From Ligula intestinalis (lineage: Eukaryota > Platyhelminthes > Cestoda > Diphyllobothriidea > Diphyllobothriidae), in the NCBI GenBank assembly GCA_036362985.1, contig JAYGXS010000008.1:19753281-19817280 (forward strand): DNA of 64,000 bases, read 5' to 3'. Each line of letters begins with the position of its first letter. Position 1 is the first letter of the stretch. The position numbers and the translations under genes are program-made. The notes under the pieces are model-generated. The model was not told the DNA's origin. It did no database searches and saw only the letters and a program-made list of their open reading frames with translations. This document shows positions 1-11,700 of this stretch, in pieces.

Positions 1-39
1 GATCGGGCACAGAGAAGAGTGAATATTCCCAATGTAGCG

Positions 40-460
40 CTACGTGATCTCTTTTTCCGAGAGATGGTAAACAATATACAATGTCCACGCTATCAGGTCT
101 AAGCAATTAGGTTGTTGCCCTTTGCGTAATCTGGTCGGATATAGGACTTGTTGCGTTAGGAAAGATGCCTGTACTGTGCGCAGGAGTCGTCGATCGAAAT
201 TTACTTCTGATCCGGGTGCAGAACTCACATTCCAGTCAATATGGGGGGCGTTAAAGTCTCCCATGACCATGAAACCGGGTCTCCTAGCAATTTCTTCGAC
301 TCCTTATATCAGACTATTGTTTGACCGTTGGTTGCTCGATGGTGGACGGTAGACTGCAATGATGTCAAGGGTCTGTGACCCCGGTGCTCTTACGGTGAAC
401 CATATTGCCTCTATATTACCCAATTTGGTTTGTGTGAACTGACGATTAGTTGTGCACAGG
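40..460 (-). mobile_element. Non-LTR retrotransposon endonuclease (APE type) fragment
   Basis: Read on the minus strand this encodes part of an apurinic/apyrimidinic-type endonuclease, the domain that nicks target DNA for CR1/jockey-like non-LTR retrotransposons. In order one sees AIWFTV (about 445-425), IIAVYRPPSS (about 365-335), the diagnostic GDFNAPHIDW (about 265-235) and a later LDLI (about 105). An in-frame TAA at 304-306 separates the first two motifs from the third, so the copy is dead. Continuity below position 90 is unclear and the element runs off the window start. The reverse transcriptase is not visible here. The two CR1-type 3' tails at 15.1 and 17.2 kb could belong to the same broad clade, but no overlap links them. 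Confidence 0.8.
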
Positions 461-1409
461 ATATTATATCAGAAAACCGCACAAACTTCGAGGCTTAAAT
501 TGCTAAATCATAACGAAGAATATACTTATTAGTTCCCGCACCAGTGTATCTGCGACATGTCCGCAGAAGGACCATTTCAGTAACTGTAGGACGTTTATGG
601 ATAGGAGATACACGTATTAAAGTGCATCTCCTTTTCCACATTCTGACACAGTCGGCTTATAACTGAACAACGTGTGTGTTTGTCAGAAATCCTGCCCTGA
701 AAATTATAGTGATGACTTGCGAATGGAACCAGAAGGGTGTTACTCGGAGGCCGCGCTATCACTCCAGAATGCGACGATGATATCCACTTTGTCAATGCGA
801 AGTGAACATGACGCTGCCCTCGTTCCACTGACCGCATCAAATTTCCCTGACCTGCTACCTTTATTGTGTCGTATTCACTTTGCCTTATAATTCTCATGAT
901 AAGAATTTAAACAGGGCTCATTTCTAATCGGCTGCCTGTTCTAGGCCAGTTCTGGGCTATATTACATAAATTGCTGTGCCGAAAGAATGGGATATTCGGC
1001 GGGATAGGTTCGTTTGAACTTCAGTCATTGCACGTCGGCCCTGGCATCTGTCAAGAAGGTGGCAAGTTGATTTGGTGGTTGACTAAACAGATAGTGCAAA
1101 TCCTAGCTTCTTGTACTGTTTTGCTCTGTGATCATTGTCTTGGACCCCAATTTCGACTGCGTCAGAGTTGAAGACTTGCTTTACCTCTGCCGCATGAGCT
1201 GCAACCTTTGGGTCGAACCTTCATTCGGCCAGCTGATGGTCCATTTACGCCCATAAGCAGCCCTTATTCCGTGTGGCGCGAGAGGTGTAACCGCATCTTT
1301 TAAATCTTGCTATGTGGATATAATACTTCGCCAGATTCTGGATTTATCGCATGCTTTTTTGGCGCTCGCTCCCCCAATTAAAACTAGCGGATGGCCGCTG
1401 GCTATGAAT
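461..1409. other. No recognisable gene
   Basis: Short open frames on both strands overlap one another and show no known motif, splice structure or repeat family. I see nothing I can name here. Confidence 0.5.
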
Positions 1410-2115
1410 AGCCTCTGAAGAAGTTTCACCCAATTAGCCACAAACGCAGTTGCGGAAGGACGCTCTATCGGCTTGTTGAGACGCACTGCAGCGAATCAGA
1501 AGATAAAGTTGCCAAGGTACAATACATTCGATGGGTGTGCAGAGAAAATGGCTAACAGTGCAACTGGTGCTTGTGCAAACGCGCTGATCAGTAAAGTCGC
1601 ACCGACCCCAAAATTTGAAAAGACGATCCCGTCTGTCGAAAACGTCTCGGAGGCTGTCGGCTGCCTTCTCTCATTACTTGGAACTGGAGTCGCACACAGG
1701 CAGGGGGCGACCATACGGCGTCAGATAATCAGATAATCCATTGTAAAGGCCAGAAACTGGCAGACATCTCAAGACTCGAATTGCCAAACACGCGACAGCG
1801 GTGCGGCGAAATGATGCCAATGCTCAAGTTGCGTCTCATTCGACGTGACCCGGCCACACATTCAAATTTGATGAGGCCCAAATTCTCGCAAGATGTGACA
1901 ATCGGGTGAGCCGAGAACTACTTGAGTCATGGTTAGCGGGCCCCCAATCCATAAACTAGTGTAATGATTTGCCCAATCCATATTTGGTGCTGAGACTCAA
2001 TTTGATCAGAGCAAGTCGCCGCTTGGGGAACGGACAGACCACCGCCTAATACTATGCCAGTACCGGGGGGCCAGGTGAGCAGGCGATCATCACGCCGTAG
2101 TATACCACACGTGAT
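1410..2115 (+). mobile_element. PLE-A fragment: RT thumb, linker and GIY-YIG C-terminus
   Basis: A decayed Penelope-like element. At 1420-1530 one frame reads HKRSCGRTLYRLVETHC, the segment after the reverse transcriptase palm. After a frameshift, 1620-1735 reads VENVSEAV then GTGVAHRQGATIRRQ, the linker before the GIY-YIG nuclease. Most of the nuclease is lost. From 1790 the frame resumes with VASHST, FKFDEAQIL and RELLESWLAGPQSIN, the nuclease C-terminus seen again near 10.5, 30.6, 38.1 and 38.9 kb. In-frame stops (after VASHST and after GPQSIN) and at least one frameshift make it non-functional. Confidence 0.85.
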
Positions 2116-2645
2116 GGAAGGTCAGCAGGTCAGCAGTCACCAGCTACCCACGGCTTTTGTAAAACTTTCACTCCGTGGTATATGAGTCGGCATGGCCGGC
2201 TCTGCCTACGCCAACCACTGGCGCTAGGTCCCGCTCCCGGCCTATCTTGAAGCCGAGCACAGGTGGGGGAAGAGAAGAGCATGGTAGATGTTACGCAGTT
2301 CTACCATAACCTGCGACTAATCCATGCGTATGTTGCCATCGCTGCACCAACAGGCTATGCAGCACACAGAGGACATCATCTGAATTGACGGTCATTGTCG
2401 TTGACTCCTGTTGTAGTGGTGCTTTCTTGTCAAAGAATTTCCTGGAACGATGACGACATTTAACAGACTGTTGCAGGGCCATGGGAAGCTACGGAGACCC
2501 CGAACCTGCAAACCACAGAATTAAGATGGCAGAGAATAAACAGATCATGTCAACAAAGGCTTTCTGATGTAAAACCTGATGCTCTGATAGCAAGAGGAAT
2601 GCATTATTGACGTCAGCTTCCCTCTACGTCTTCTTGTCTCTGCAG
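2116..2645. other. Upstream intron end of the EF-hand gene
   Basis: No gene or element identified. The last 35 bases are pyrimidine-rich and end in TCTCTGCAG at 2637-2645, the splice acceptor for the exon starting at 2646. The preceding exon should end in a codon split after its first G. I could not find it, so this intron probably extends beyond the window. Confidence 0.6.
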
Positions 2646-2755
2646 GCGACGGTCAGATCGGCTTTGATGAATTTGTTGAGGCCTTCTCCTCTGAACAACT
2701 TACTGCCCCTCCGGATGAATCCACTCTTCAGCAAACATTTGATGTTTTTGACAGG
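2646..2755 (+). CDS. EF-hand gene, exon encoding end of EF-2 and start of EF-3
   Basis: Acceptor TCTCTGCAG; starts with the last two bases of a split glycine codon (phase 1) and ends in phase 0 at AGG before the donor GTTAGTG. Encodes GDGQIGFDEFVEAF, a linker rich in S/E/P, then the EF-3 entering helix ending FDVFDR. The 110-nt length fits the reading frame on both sides. Confidence 0.9.
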
Positions 2756-5700
2756 GTTAGTGTTTGTTGTTTTATTAATTAAACATTAAAATGCAACAGG
2801 AAAGCTTTGTATAATAAATAACATTTAGGTGAGGAAATAAAAAAAAGACAGATGTGTTTTTCAAATATAAGGTGCATCAATAGAACAAGTAAATACTTGA
2901 AAAGAAGCGGATGTGATCGCTGTAAAATTTTGAAGCAAATACGGATTTTGCTACCAAGTAAAGTTTTGCATGCCTTCGGTGCACTATATTTGAATTTAAA
3001 AGCGTGTTGGAAATAAATGGGGCAAGCAAAGACTGTTAGTGTAGTCATTTTTAGACTATAGTTTTTGTAGATGGCCGAGGAACACCCTGATTTGAGGTAA
3101 ATAGGTGAGGCTCGTGTTGCATGATAAGCAATATTACAACCCCGCATGAGTACTCTATCATAATTGTAAATTCGTTGCAGCATTTTGGTATATATTTTGT
3201 AACAATGAAGACTTTTCAAATGGAGAATAACTATGCAGTCGGGGTCTTCAATCATGTACGTGTTTTTATATATTTTTATATACCCTTCGCATGAATAGTC
3301 TGACGCATCTGTTATTCACGCCTTTTTGTTATGCCGTAACAGGTCGCAGATAGCGAACACTCATGGAGACTGGCACCATATATATGTTGGTAAAAAGTCG
3401 AAGTCCATTTGTCTCATCGCGTTCATCATTTTCCGAATAAAAAGAAGAAAAAGAGGGGGCGAGAACGTGGGCCGAATTTTATTTCGACTTACGTTTTGGA
3501 ACCCGTCTCACTTCGAAAATTGCTTCGAAATATATAGTTTGGTCCAAGACGTCCCCCTTCTTCTTCTTCTTCTTCTTCTTCTTCTTCTTCTTCTTCTTCG
3601 GGAGATGATAGTGGTGGTATCTATACCTTCGCCCAGGTTGTTCATATATTGTAGTGAAGTCCCTTCATATGCGCGAGAAAGTACTCAGAGAGGCAAAGCA
3701 AACCCGATCTATCCCACTACACTACTATTAGAGCACGATCATTTGCGTTAGTAGCCATTGAATGTTAGTTAGGATTCAGACATATGCCGCAGCATCTGTG
3801 TCGCAAATGCCTTCTGCATAAAACAACACGACTGTAATCAAGGATACTCAGTTGTTTACAGCGTGGTGTCTGACGCCTACCACTACAGCCACCTGCAGAT
3901 TGAAATCTTCCTGTAACGTGAATGAAGGGCAACTCCAGATACCTTCGGGTTTATTTGCTGGCATTTGCTCACCTAGAATTACGCAAAACAGACTGGGCAG
4001 GAATAATTTTATTTGCGGAATATCAGTTGTCACGTTAGGCGATGTGCACCGCGTTTTCCACAGCAGGTTGAAAGAAAACGTGGCGATTTGCGCTGTCTAC
4101 CCACTCTCTCTCTCTCGTTCCTAAACAGCCTGTGCCCAGTGTCATGAGAGCAATAAGGACACCGGAGGCGGGACTAGACAAGACCTTGTTTTTATACATA
4201 ATGATAAAATGCATAAAATGGCATCTCATCCGTATTTCTTTTAGTTTGACAGAGGGAGGTCATTTCATAAAAAAGATTCATACTTTAATGAACATCGGTG
4301 GCTCCAAGACGTAGATATTTTCCGAAGATGCTGTATGCCTGGGGTTCGAGGTGAATAGCGTCGTCTCAGATGCGCCTGCATACATTGTCTTATTTAGCAT
4401 GTACATATTCTACTTTCGTTGAAATGCATATCAAAAGCAATGAGCGCATTGAAAGGATCTGAAAGGATCCGAAATGTCTACATAATATATGTGCCCATTA
4501 GAAAAAAAACAATTCCTTAGATGAATGTGAGCCTTAACTTGAAACTAAGAAGGTTGCAGTAAATAGATAGCACATTTGCATAACTGTCAGCTAATATTTA
4601 AAATTCTTTTACTTTTAGAAAAGGCAACGTGCATTTGATTGGACTAAAGCTATTTTAGTTAGGCCAGAATACCAGCTTTTTATTGAAAATCTTCCCAGCT
4701 GCCTGAATCATAATACAGTCAGTAAAAAGGGCTTCTAAAATATCATCAATTTTTTGCACAGCTTTCAGATAGTCTTGAATTTTGTGAAGTCCTTTGATAG
4801 CAGCATACACCTTATCATTTATACCCGACTGGGTAGATGTTTTTGAATTAAGAACATATTTTTTCAACATTACCTTCTTTATTACCTTAAAATACTTCTT
4901 TATTCAGCAGCAGATTTGTATTCTGATCAATTCTGTTTTAAATTATATAGTAAAATCGAGTTATCTTATGCATTGAACATATCCTTAATTTCGACAATGT
5001 ATGCAGCATATGGTCCTCAAACGTTTAGCGATAGTGTAAGTGTTAATTGCGTCCAAAGTCACTTCGTAGTATAACATGTTTTAAAATAATATAAAAACCC
5101 CTTTTATTAAAAATTATTTTCTAGGGCAGCCAAATATGTATGCGAAAAAAATTTTCAGATATTTTTCAATACGGTTTACCTGAATGAATATGGTAAGGAA
5201 ATATGGTTAAAAAATTGCCAATGCGCATGAAAGTATTTTTAGCCGATGAAATTATAGTAGATAGCCGAAAAGAAATTCACTAAAAAAACAATATCCTGGA
5301 ATGACTTTACTATCCTCGGAATATGCTGCATGACAAGGAATATTATCATCACATCTAAATAATTATTTTTAATTGGAGAAATAGTTCAGGAAGATTGACA
5401 TGTAACATGTATTCAGATGGGCCGGCTACCGTCGGTTTTCCAATGGTCACCATCTCTGAGGTAAAATGAAAGGGAGAACACTGATCACCTCCATTGACGT
5501 CACTCGTAACAGCATCATCCTCACCATCAAGCCCAAGGCTAAAAGCCTGTAATTTAAGGCCGCTGCCTACATTTGCCTACTTCGAAAGGGAAGTAAAAAA
5601 GTACTTTTGAAGGGCGTTGCTCAACGCATATCCGTAGTAAGTGCCACATGTGTTATTTTCCATAATCACGCTGAGCTTTGTTAAAGCATTTTGCGAGTCT

Positions 5701-8700
5701 CCGTGGCTGTCTGATTTGCGTTATGTCCGCGTTGTGCTTAAAAGTTGAATTTCCTGCTAAACTTTCTCCAATAATTTGATATCTCACAATCAAAACAGTA
5801 AGTATGATTAAGTCAGCAAAACGTCCCGTCCATGGACAAAAGCAATGTTCTTGTTTTTTTAAAATTTGAATCACATTTTTACCTCGCTGGCTTTCAATAC
5901 AAAGAAATTAGATCCGTTTCACGTTTCTAGATTACTTTTACTCTTAAAGATCACAGGTTTTAAACATTTCCACTGACCAAAATATATTTTATGAGTGAAA
6001 ACATTAAAAGAAGATACACAATTTCATATGATTTAAGTAAAAAGTAAAAAGTCGCACTGTTCTTTCTCGGGATTGTTTTGTTTAAATATAAGTTTTTCTG
6101 GCTTTTCTTGTGTGTTTTTAAAAAAACCCATTATCAGACCATTCACCTCAAAAACTTTCTGGCATGTATCACCAGGGTTTTCGCTGGCCACTTATGATGC
6201 CCTTTAGACTACTGTCCATAGGTCTAGTGAGGCAGCCCAAAGATGACGAAGTCAAAACTGATACTTTACTTATCCGATTTACAAATTCTCCATTTCGAAT
6301 CTTCGACACATGTCACTGGAAATCTGCTTTTATTGGATGTGACGTCATTTTGTAAGCACATTTAGCAAAGTGGCAGTTTTTGGAATAAGTGATTGTGGGT
6401 AAATGTGCTACTTGTGCCTTTATTTATTCGAATAATTTCCATAAAATGCCAGTTAGAGTTTGAAATGGAAGCTTCTTAATGTGGTTATCCTCAGGCATAA
6501 TTGTTAGTCTGGAGTGCCGTATCAGAATGCTTCCTATATGTTTGATAGAAATTGGCTTCCCACTACTTAGGAAAGGCAAATTTATGATTTCTTTAATATT
6601 ACCTGGCTCGTTCATTGCCAACTGAAGCAACAGTTTTATTAGTTTTCAAAAAAAAGACAAAGGGTTTCATTATTTCTGCTGCCTTTCATTTATTGCAATT
6701 ACTTTAATAAGCTATTTATAAAACCACTTAGTTTGCGGCCTTATTAAAATTCCGGAAAAATTGATGTGTTACCTTGTGGTTTTTTTCCTGAGAAGACACT
6801 GAAACAGTTGAAACTGTTCATTCGGAAGAGTTGACTTCAAGTTTGTGCATTAATTTCTTTGGCAATTAAAGTAGACTGCGCGAAAACATATACCAGAAAA
6901 CATACGGAAAATGCTGCAGAACCCAGTTATGAGCCAAATAAATGAAAACGTCACGTTAGCACGAAGGAAACTGTCATGCCGCTTTTTCTACCTTAAAAAT
7001 ATAACTCTGTATCAAACGTGAAGTGCTCCCGGGCAGTAAAAATGTGAGGTATAAGAAAGTGTTAAACGGTGATGTAGCGAGAAGTTTATGTCACGTTTGA
7101 AAGAACAGGACGATAAAGCAGGCCATCGGGATGTCATGCAACTTCTACGTTACTGTACGGAACTGTCTATTATTTGTGGCTTTTGATAAATTGAGTATTC
7201 TATATGACAATACCAGTGAAGACTGAGGCAGTTTCCTGCCTTCCATTAATAACCAAGCGTATCTAGTTGATACAATTCTGAAAATATCGTGGTCTCAGTG
7301 GGAGTTGAAACCACATATACTGGTGTCGGACAGATCTCAAGTTGAAACTGCAGAAACTCTGAGCTCTGATGCAGGCCGTGTGTCATCAATACGCCAACTT
7401 CCACAGTTGTGTTCCCTAATTTTAAAACGAAGATTATTCGAGGAACTGGTAGCTGGAGTGCGACATGTCTGCGCTCCTGAAACCGTTGAAGCAGTGCATA
7501 AGTGACTGCAGAACACGTCGTCGGGCACATCTGTGAGCACAGCATAAGCGTATAACCTCGACTACAGAAAACAAGGGCATACTCAGAAAACTGCCTTGCT
7601 TCGGAGACGCAACAGGCGAACTGGTAAGACAATGGTTGAAAACAGCGATCATAATCACTTTCCCCGCGCTGGGCTTACGTGTATTTTTTACGAACTCTCT
7701 TCTCCCACCCTTGATAGATACGAACGGACTCTCGTTAAATGCCGCACTGATATGTACTTAATCCTTAAATTGCACCTGTAAAGCGGGTTACATTTGCCCA
7801 ACAACCAATTCCCTGGAGAAAGGGGTACATGATTAAATACGCGTCTCGTTGAGTAATAGCGAAACTCGATCGATTAAGCTGTCTATTCTCGCATTAATCA
7901 TCGATTCAAACCAAACTTAGTCTTAAAGATTATGTATGGGGTACCAGCTACCTTATTCAACGGGTCTAAGCAAAAGCCAAGGCAGTAGGTTTACGTGTAG
8001 CTAATCCAGAACTGCGCTGTCAAAAGACACCAATACAGGCGCTTCCTCTTCCGTAGCCGACGTCAACAGCAATTTATGATTGCATGTCACCAACACCCCC
8101 TACTTAAAATTGCTCATCTCGCACACTTGACCGACAAACATTACTCAGAACCTACCTTCTACCTTCCCAACGTCCACGTGGCCTCAACATGCCAACCTTT
8201 CTATTTCGGTGGCGACGAGCATTAACCAAAAGAAAGTTTGAGATTGAGCTGTCATGTTTCATGCTCTCCATTTGCATATAAGTGTATTTTTTATACATCG
8301 GTTAGCCTATTGTGCCCATTATGAACCGATTTGTATTCACTTTGTTTATTCGAACTACGATAATGTGGACCTTAGTGCAGAAAATAGCCTAGTTTTGAAG
8401 GACACCCAGTTTTCCCTACCTTTTGACAATTTGTTATGCGTTTGACAATTGTAGTGTTCGGGCATTATATATTGTTGAGGATCTGGCAGTCTTATGTGTT
8501 TGGTGGGCCTAATTTTATTCACGCTGAATTGAGGACGTTTTTTCTGAAATTTTTGGCAGTACCTTTTCAAATAAAGGCTTACCTCTCCCTCAAAAACTTC
8601 GGCCTAGCTCTCATATTCTTATCATCTACGAAATTGTAGAGGTCCGATGACAACTTACTGAAGATACATTATTGCTGGATTGACTTTTGATTCGAATTTA

Positions 8701-11700
8701 CCTACTACCCAGTTCATGGCTAGCTATGATCTCCTGCAATCGTAATTTTTCAGAATCGAGTTTTTGATAACAATTTATTCTTCATGTGTGCGAACTCTAC
8801 ATCTCTAGGGTTCTCACCTCATTATGTACTGCCTATCTGCAGAAAGTTAGTGAGTTTGAAATTCAACATGCATAACAAGCCGTCACCTTAGGTGATAGCT
8901 TTCTCGTTTACTACTGCTTCGTTTGCTAATCGATAACCATAACATTATGCACTAAACTATTTACTTTTCAAGAGACTGCTTTTGTGTTTACTTCAAGCAT
9001 ACAGCGGAAATTAATCTTGACTGTAACATACTACTTACTGTTGCAGGACCACGATGGATTCATCACCGCCGCCGAACTTCTCGATGTTCTGCACAGGATG
9101 AATTTTGAAATCACCTGCAAGTTTCAGCATTACAATTAATTTTTTTTTGTCAGGCAGAAATCATTGGATGGTACAACTAAAGCTTGGAACTGCCATTAAA
9201 CTTATACCAAAGCTATAATTCAGTATGCATTCCACCGCGCGGGCCCTATTTTGATCTGAAAAGAAGTAGACATGTTCACCTGATGATGCGAAATTCGTCA
9301 TGGATACCTCAGCAGAGCGATAGTAGAAACGGGTATTTCATGCACAGGTAGTTGTATGCAAAAGTATCCGAGGTGCAGGTATAATATGGCTTTCATCATC
9401 CTCGGGAGAGGAAGAAGAATATGGAGCAATTTCCAAGACCAAGTTGCATCTGTTCTGACGTTTCAAAAGCATTCTCGCTTCCACCGTCAGAGCGTAGTGA
9501 CTGTTATTCTGCCAGATGTCAAGTGAGTGTGTCGAACCACTCACCGTGCCTGACGTCCGCGTATCGATCGATTGTATCAAGCGCTCTGCACAAGGCTATC
9601 ATCTGCTCAGAATGGAGCAATAGGTCAGGTGGAGGAAGATACGCAGGCCCGGGGGCCGGCAGTCGCGAGCAAAGAAGGTGGAAACGCTCAGCATGCACAT
9701 GAACAACTTGACACACCTCATGGAGGCGCCAGTGAGGGCGCGAACAATTCAAACTGCCACTAGCTATCGATCGGTACAATCAATCAACACGCAGGTATCA
9801 GGTACGGTGAGCGGTTAGACACAGTTACTCGACATCTGGCAGATAAACAAACACTACGCTTTGACGATGGAAGCGAGAATGCGTTTGAAATGTCAGCAGA
9901 AATACAACGTGGTCTCAGAAATTGCCCCGTCTTCTTCTTCTTCCTCTTTCAAGGATGATAACAAGTATTTGCAGTATTTATAACATACATTTACTGTGTA
10001 ACGGCATACTCAAAGCGATAAGTGGCTCCGCCCCTATGGAGGATAGTTGCCTGCATGTGCGCTCATTGTTTTAGGGCCGGTGACCTGCTGAACTTTCATC
10101 ACTTATGGTGGGTTGGGGCCAAAATGCTTGCGAAAAGTGACAAGCATGTCAGTCACGAGCTAGTTGAGCCATGGTTCATGGGCTCCTAATTTAGAAATAA
10201 CTGTAACGAGAAGAAGATTTGATCGCTGGGTCAACGCCTTTATTCGCTTGATGGTTCGACGTCCGTCGCGGATTCTTCATGAGAGACATGAACTGAAAGT
10301 AGTAGCAGAAACAGGTACCACATGAACAGAAGGTTGCAGTATTTATAGGAGAGAGTCCTTGCTGCACAAGTGTGAAAAATAGTGCCAATTAACGATAATT
10401 GCTTTCATAGGTGTTGACTGCTTGATTACCGGCGTGCGGGTCCTGCTTGTTGAACATTCATCATGCGTGGTTGAATTAGACGTGATGATTGTTCGGCCAG
10501 CTGGTCCTCCAGTGTTGGCGTAAGACGACGCGGGGGACTGTGCGTTCCCTATGTGGCGACGTGCTGTGTCCAAATTGACCCTCAGCACTGAATATGGACT
10601 GGGCAAGTCGTTGTGCTTGTTTGTGGACTGGGATCTTGCGAACCATGGCTCAAATAATTCACAGCTCAGACGATTGTCAACTAACGCGAGGATTTCGGCC
10701 TTATATAATTTGAATGTTTGGCCGGATCCTGTCGAATGAGCCGCAACTTGAGAATTAGCGTCAATACTCCACGCTTTTGACGCGTGTTAGCCAGTTCTCG
10801 TCTCCAGATGTCTTTCAGTTTATCCGACGTAGTTGCTTTATCTGCAACTGCACCCGAACCTATATACGACTTCGTCTGTTTCTCGCAATGACAGTGGGTA
10901 CTTTGGTTCAATTATTATCAAGTTATTAATTCACAAACGGGAAACTATACTCGATACAGTGGGAGCCGTTTATTATCATAAATATGCCGGAGGAAGATGA
11001 CCGTATCCTGTAAATACTGCAAATTCCTGTGTATGAATAATCCTTTTCTGCTTCTACTTCCAATGATAAATCCGCAATGAATTTTTGAAAAGTCAGGCGA
11101 ACAACACTCTTGTCTCAGTCCACACATCTACTTCTTTGCAAGCACTCCCGGGCACTCGCATGTTCGCCTGTATTGGCTATTTGTCAATCTGTTTAATCCT
11201 TTTCATTGAGTCTAATTTTGCAAAACAGCCGTTTGGCGATTATTTCCAAGGTGTTTTTGACGCATTCAAAGCAAACCTGCAACTATATTGTTTTTGGCAG
11301 CGGCACAAATAAATCATAGTGGTAGACTCTAGTCTGTGAGTAGTCATCTAGCTAGAAGAACGAAAATCCTTTCGCGGGAGGAACTGCTTAATTCCTTTAA
11401 TGCTGAAAATATTCCTTGTTGTCGCACATTTAATATGCACAGAAAGAACTGGAGAGTGCATATATCACGGATGAACAAAGGGCGCTTTTTAGAAAATAAA
11501 CGCTTCTAGGTTTTGATAGTCTTTGTAGGGTGATAGTCAGGGGGCAGCGGCACCTAATAACTGCAATTATGGCCATCGATAATTAGCGGAAGAAGGCGTT
11601 AGGACCTTAAAATCCTTAGTGGCTTAGTTAGCCATCAAGTTTTTGTAAATATTTTAGATAAATATGGTGGGAATATTGGCAAGCAGCAATCACAACACAA

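Larger units (their letters stand above)
2756..9046 (+). other. Intron 1 of the EF-hand gene (6.3 kb)
   Basis: Donor GTTAGT at 2756, acceptor TTGCAG at 9041-9046. AT-rich, with a (CTT)n tract at 3557-3599, a short CT run near 4103-4120 and a PLE-C fragment at 7575-7800. No host coding signal was recognised in the rest. Confidence 0.8.

Noticed and set aside
3326..3751. 141-codon open frame
   Set aside because: It is held open by the (CTT)14 microsatellite, read as leucines, and has no other motif.
3840..4124. 90-codon plus-strand frame with cysteines
   Set aside because: An equally open minus-strand frame overlaps it and neither has a recognisable domain.
9280..9310. CTGATGA followed by GAAA near 9283
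   Set aside because: Only three bases separate the boxes, so helix II cannot form.
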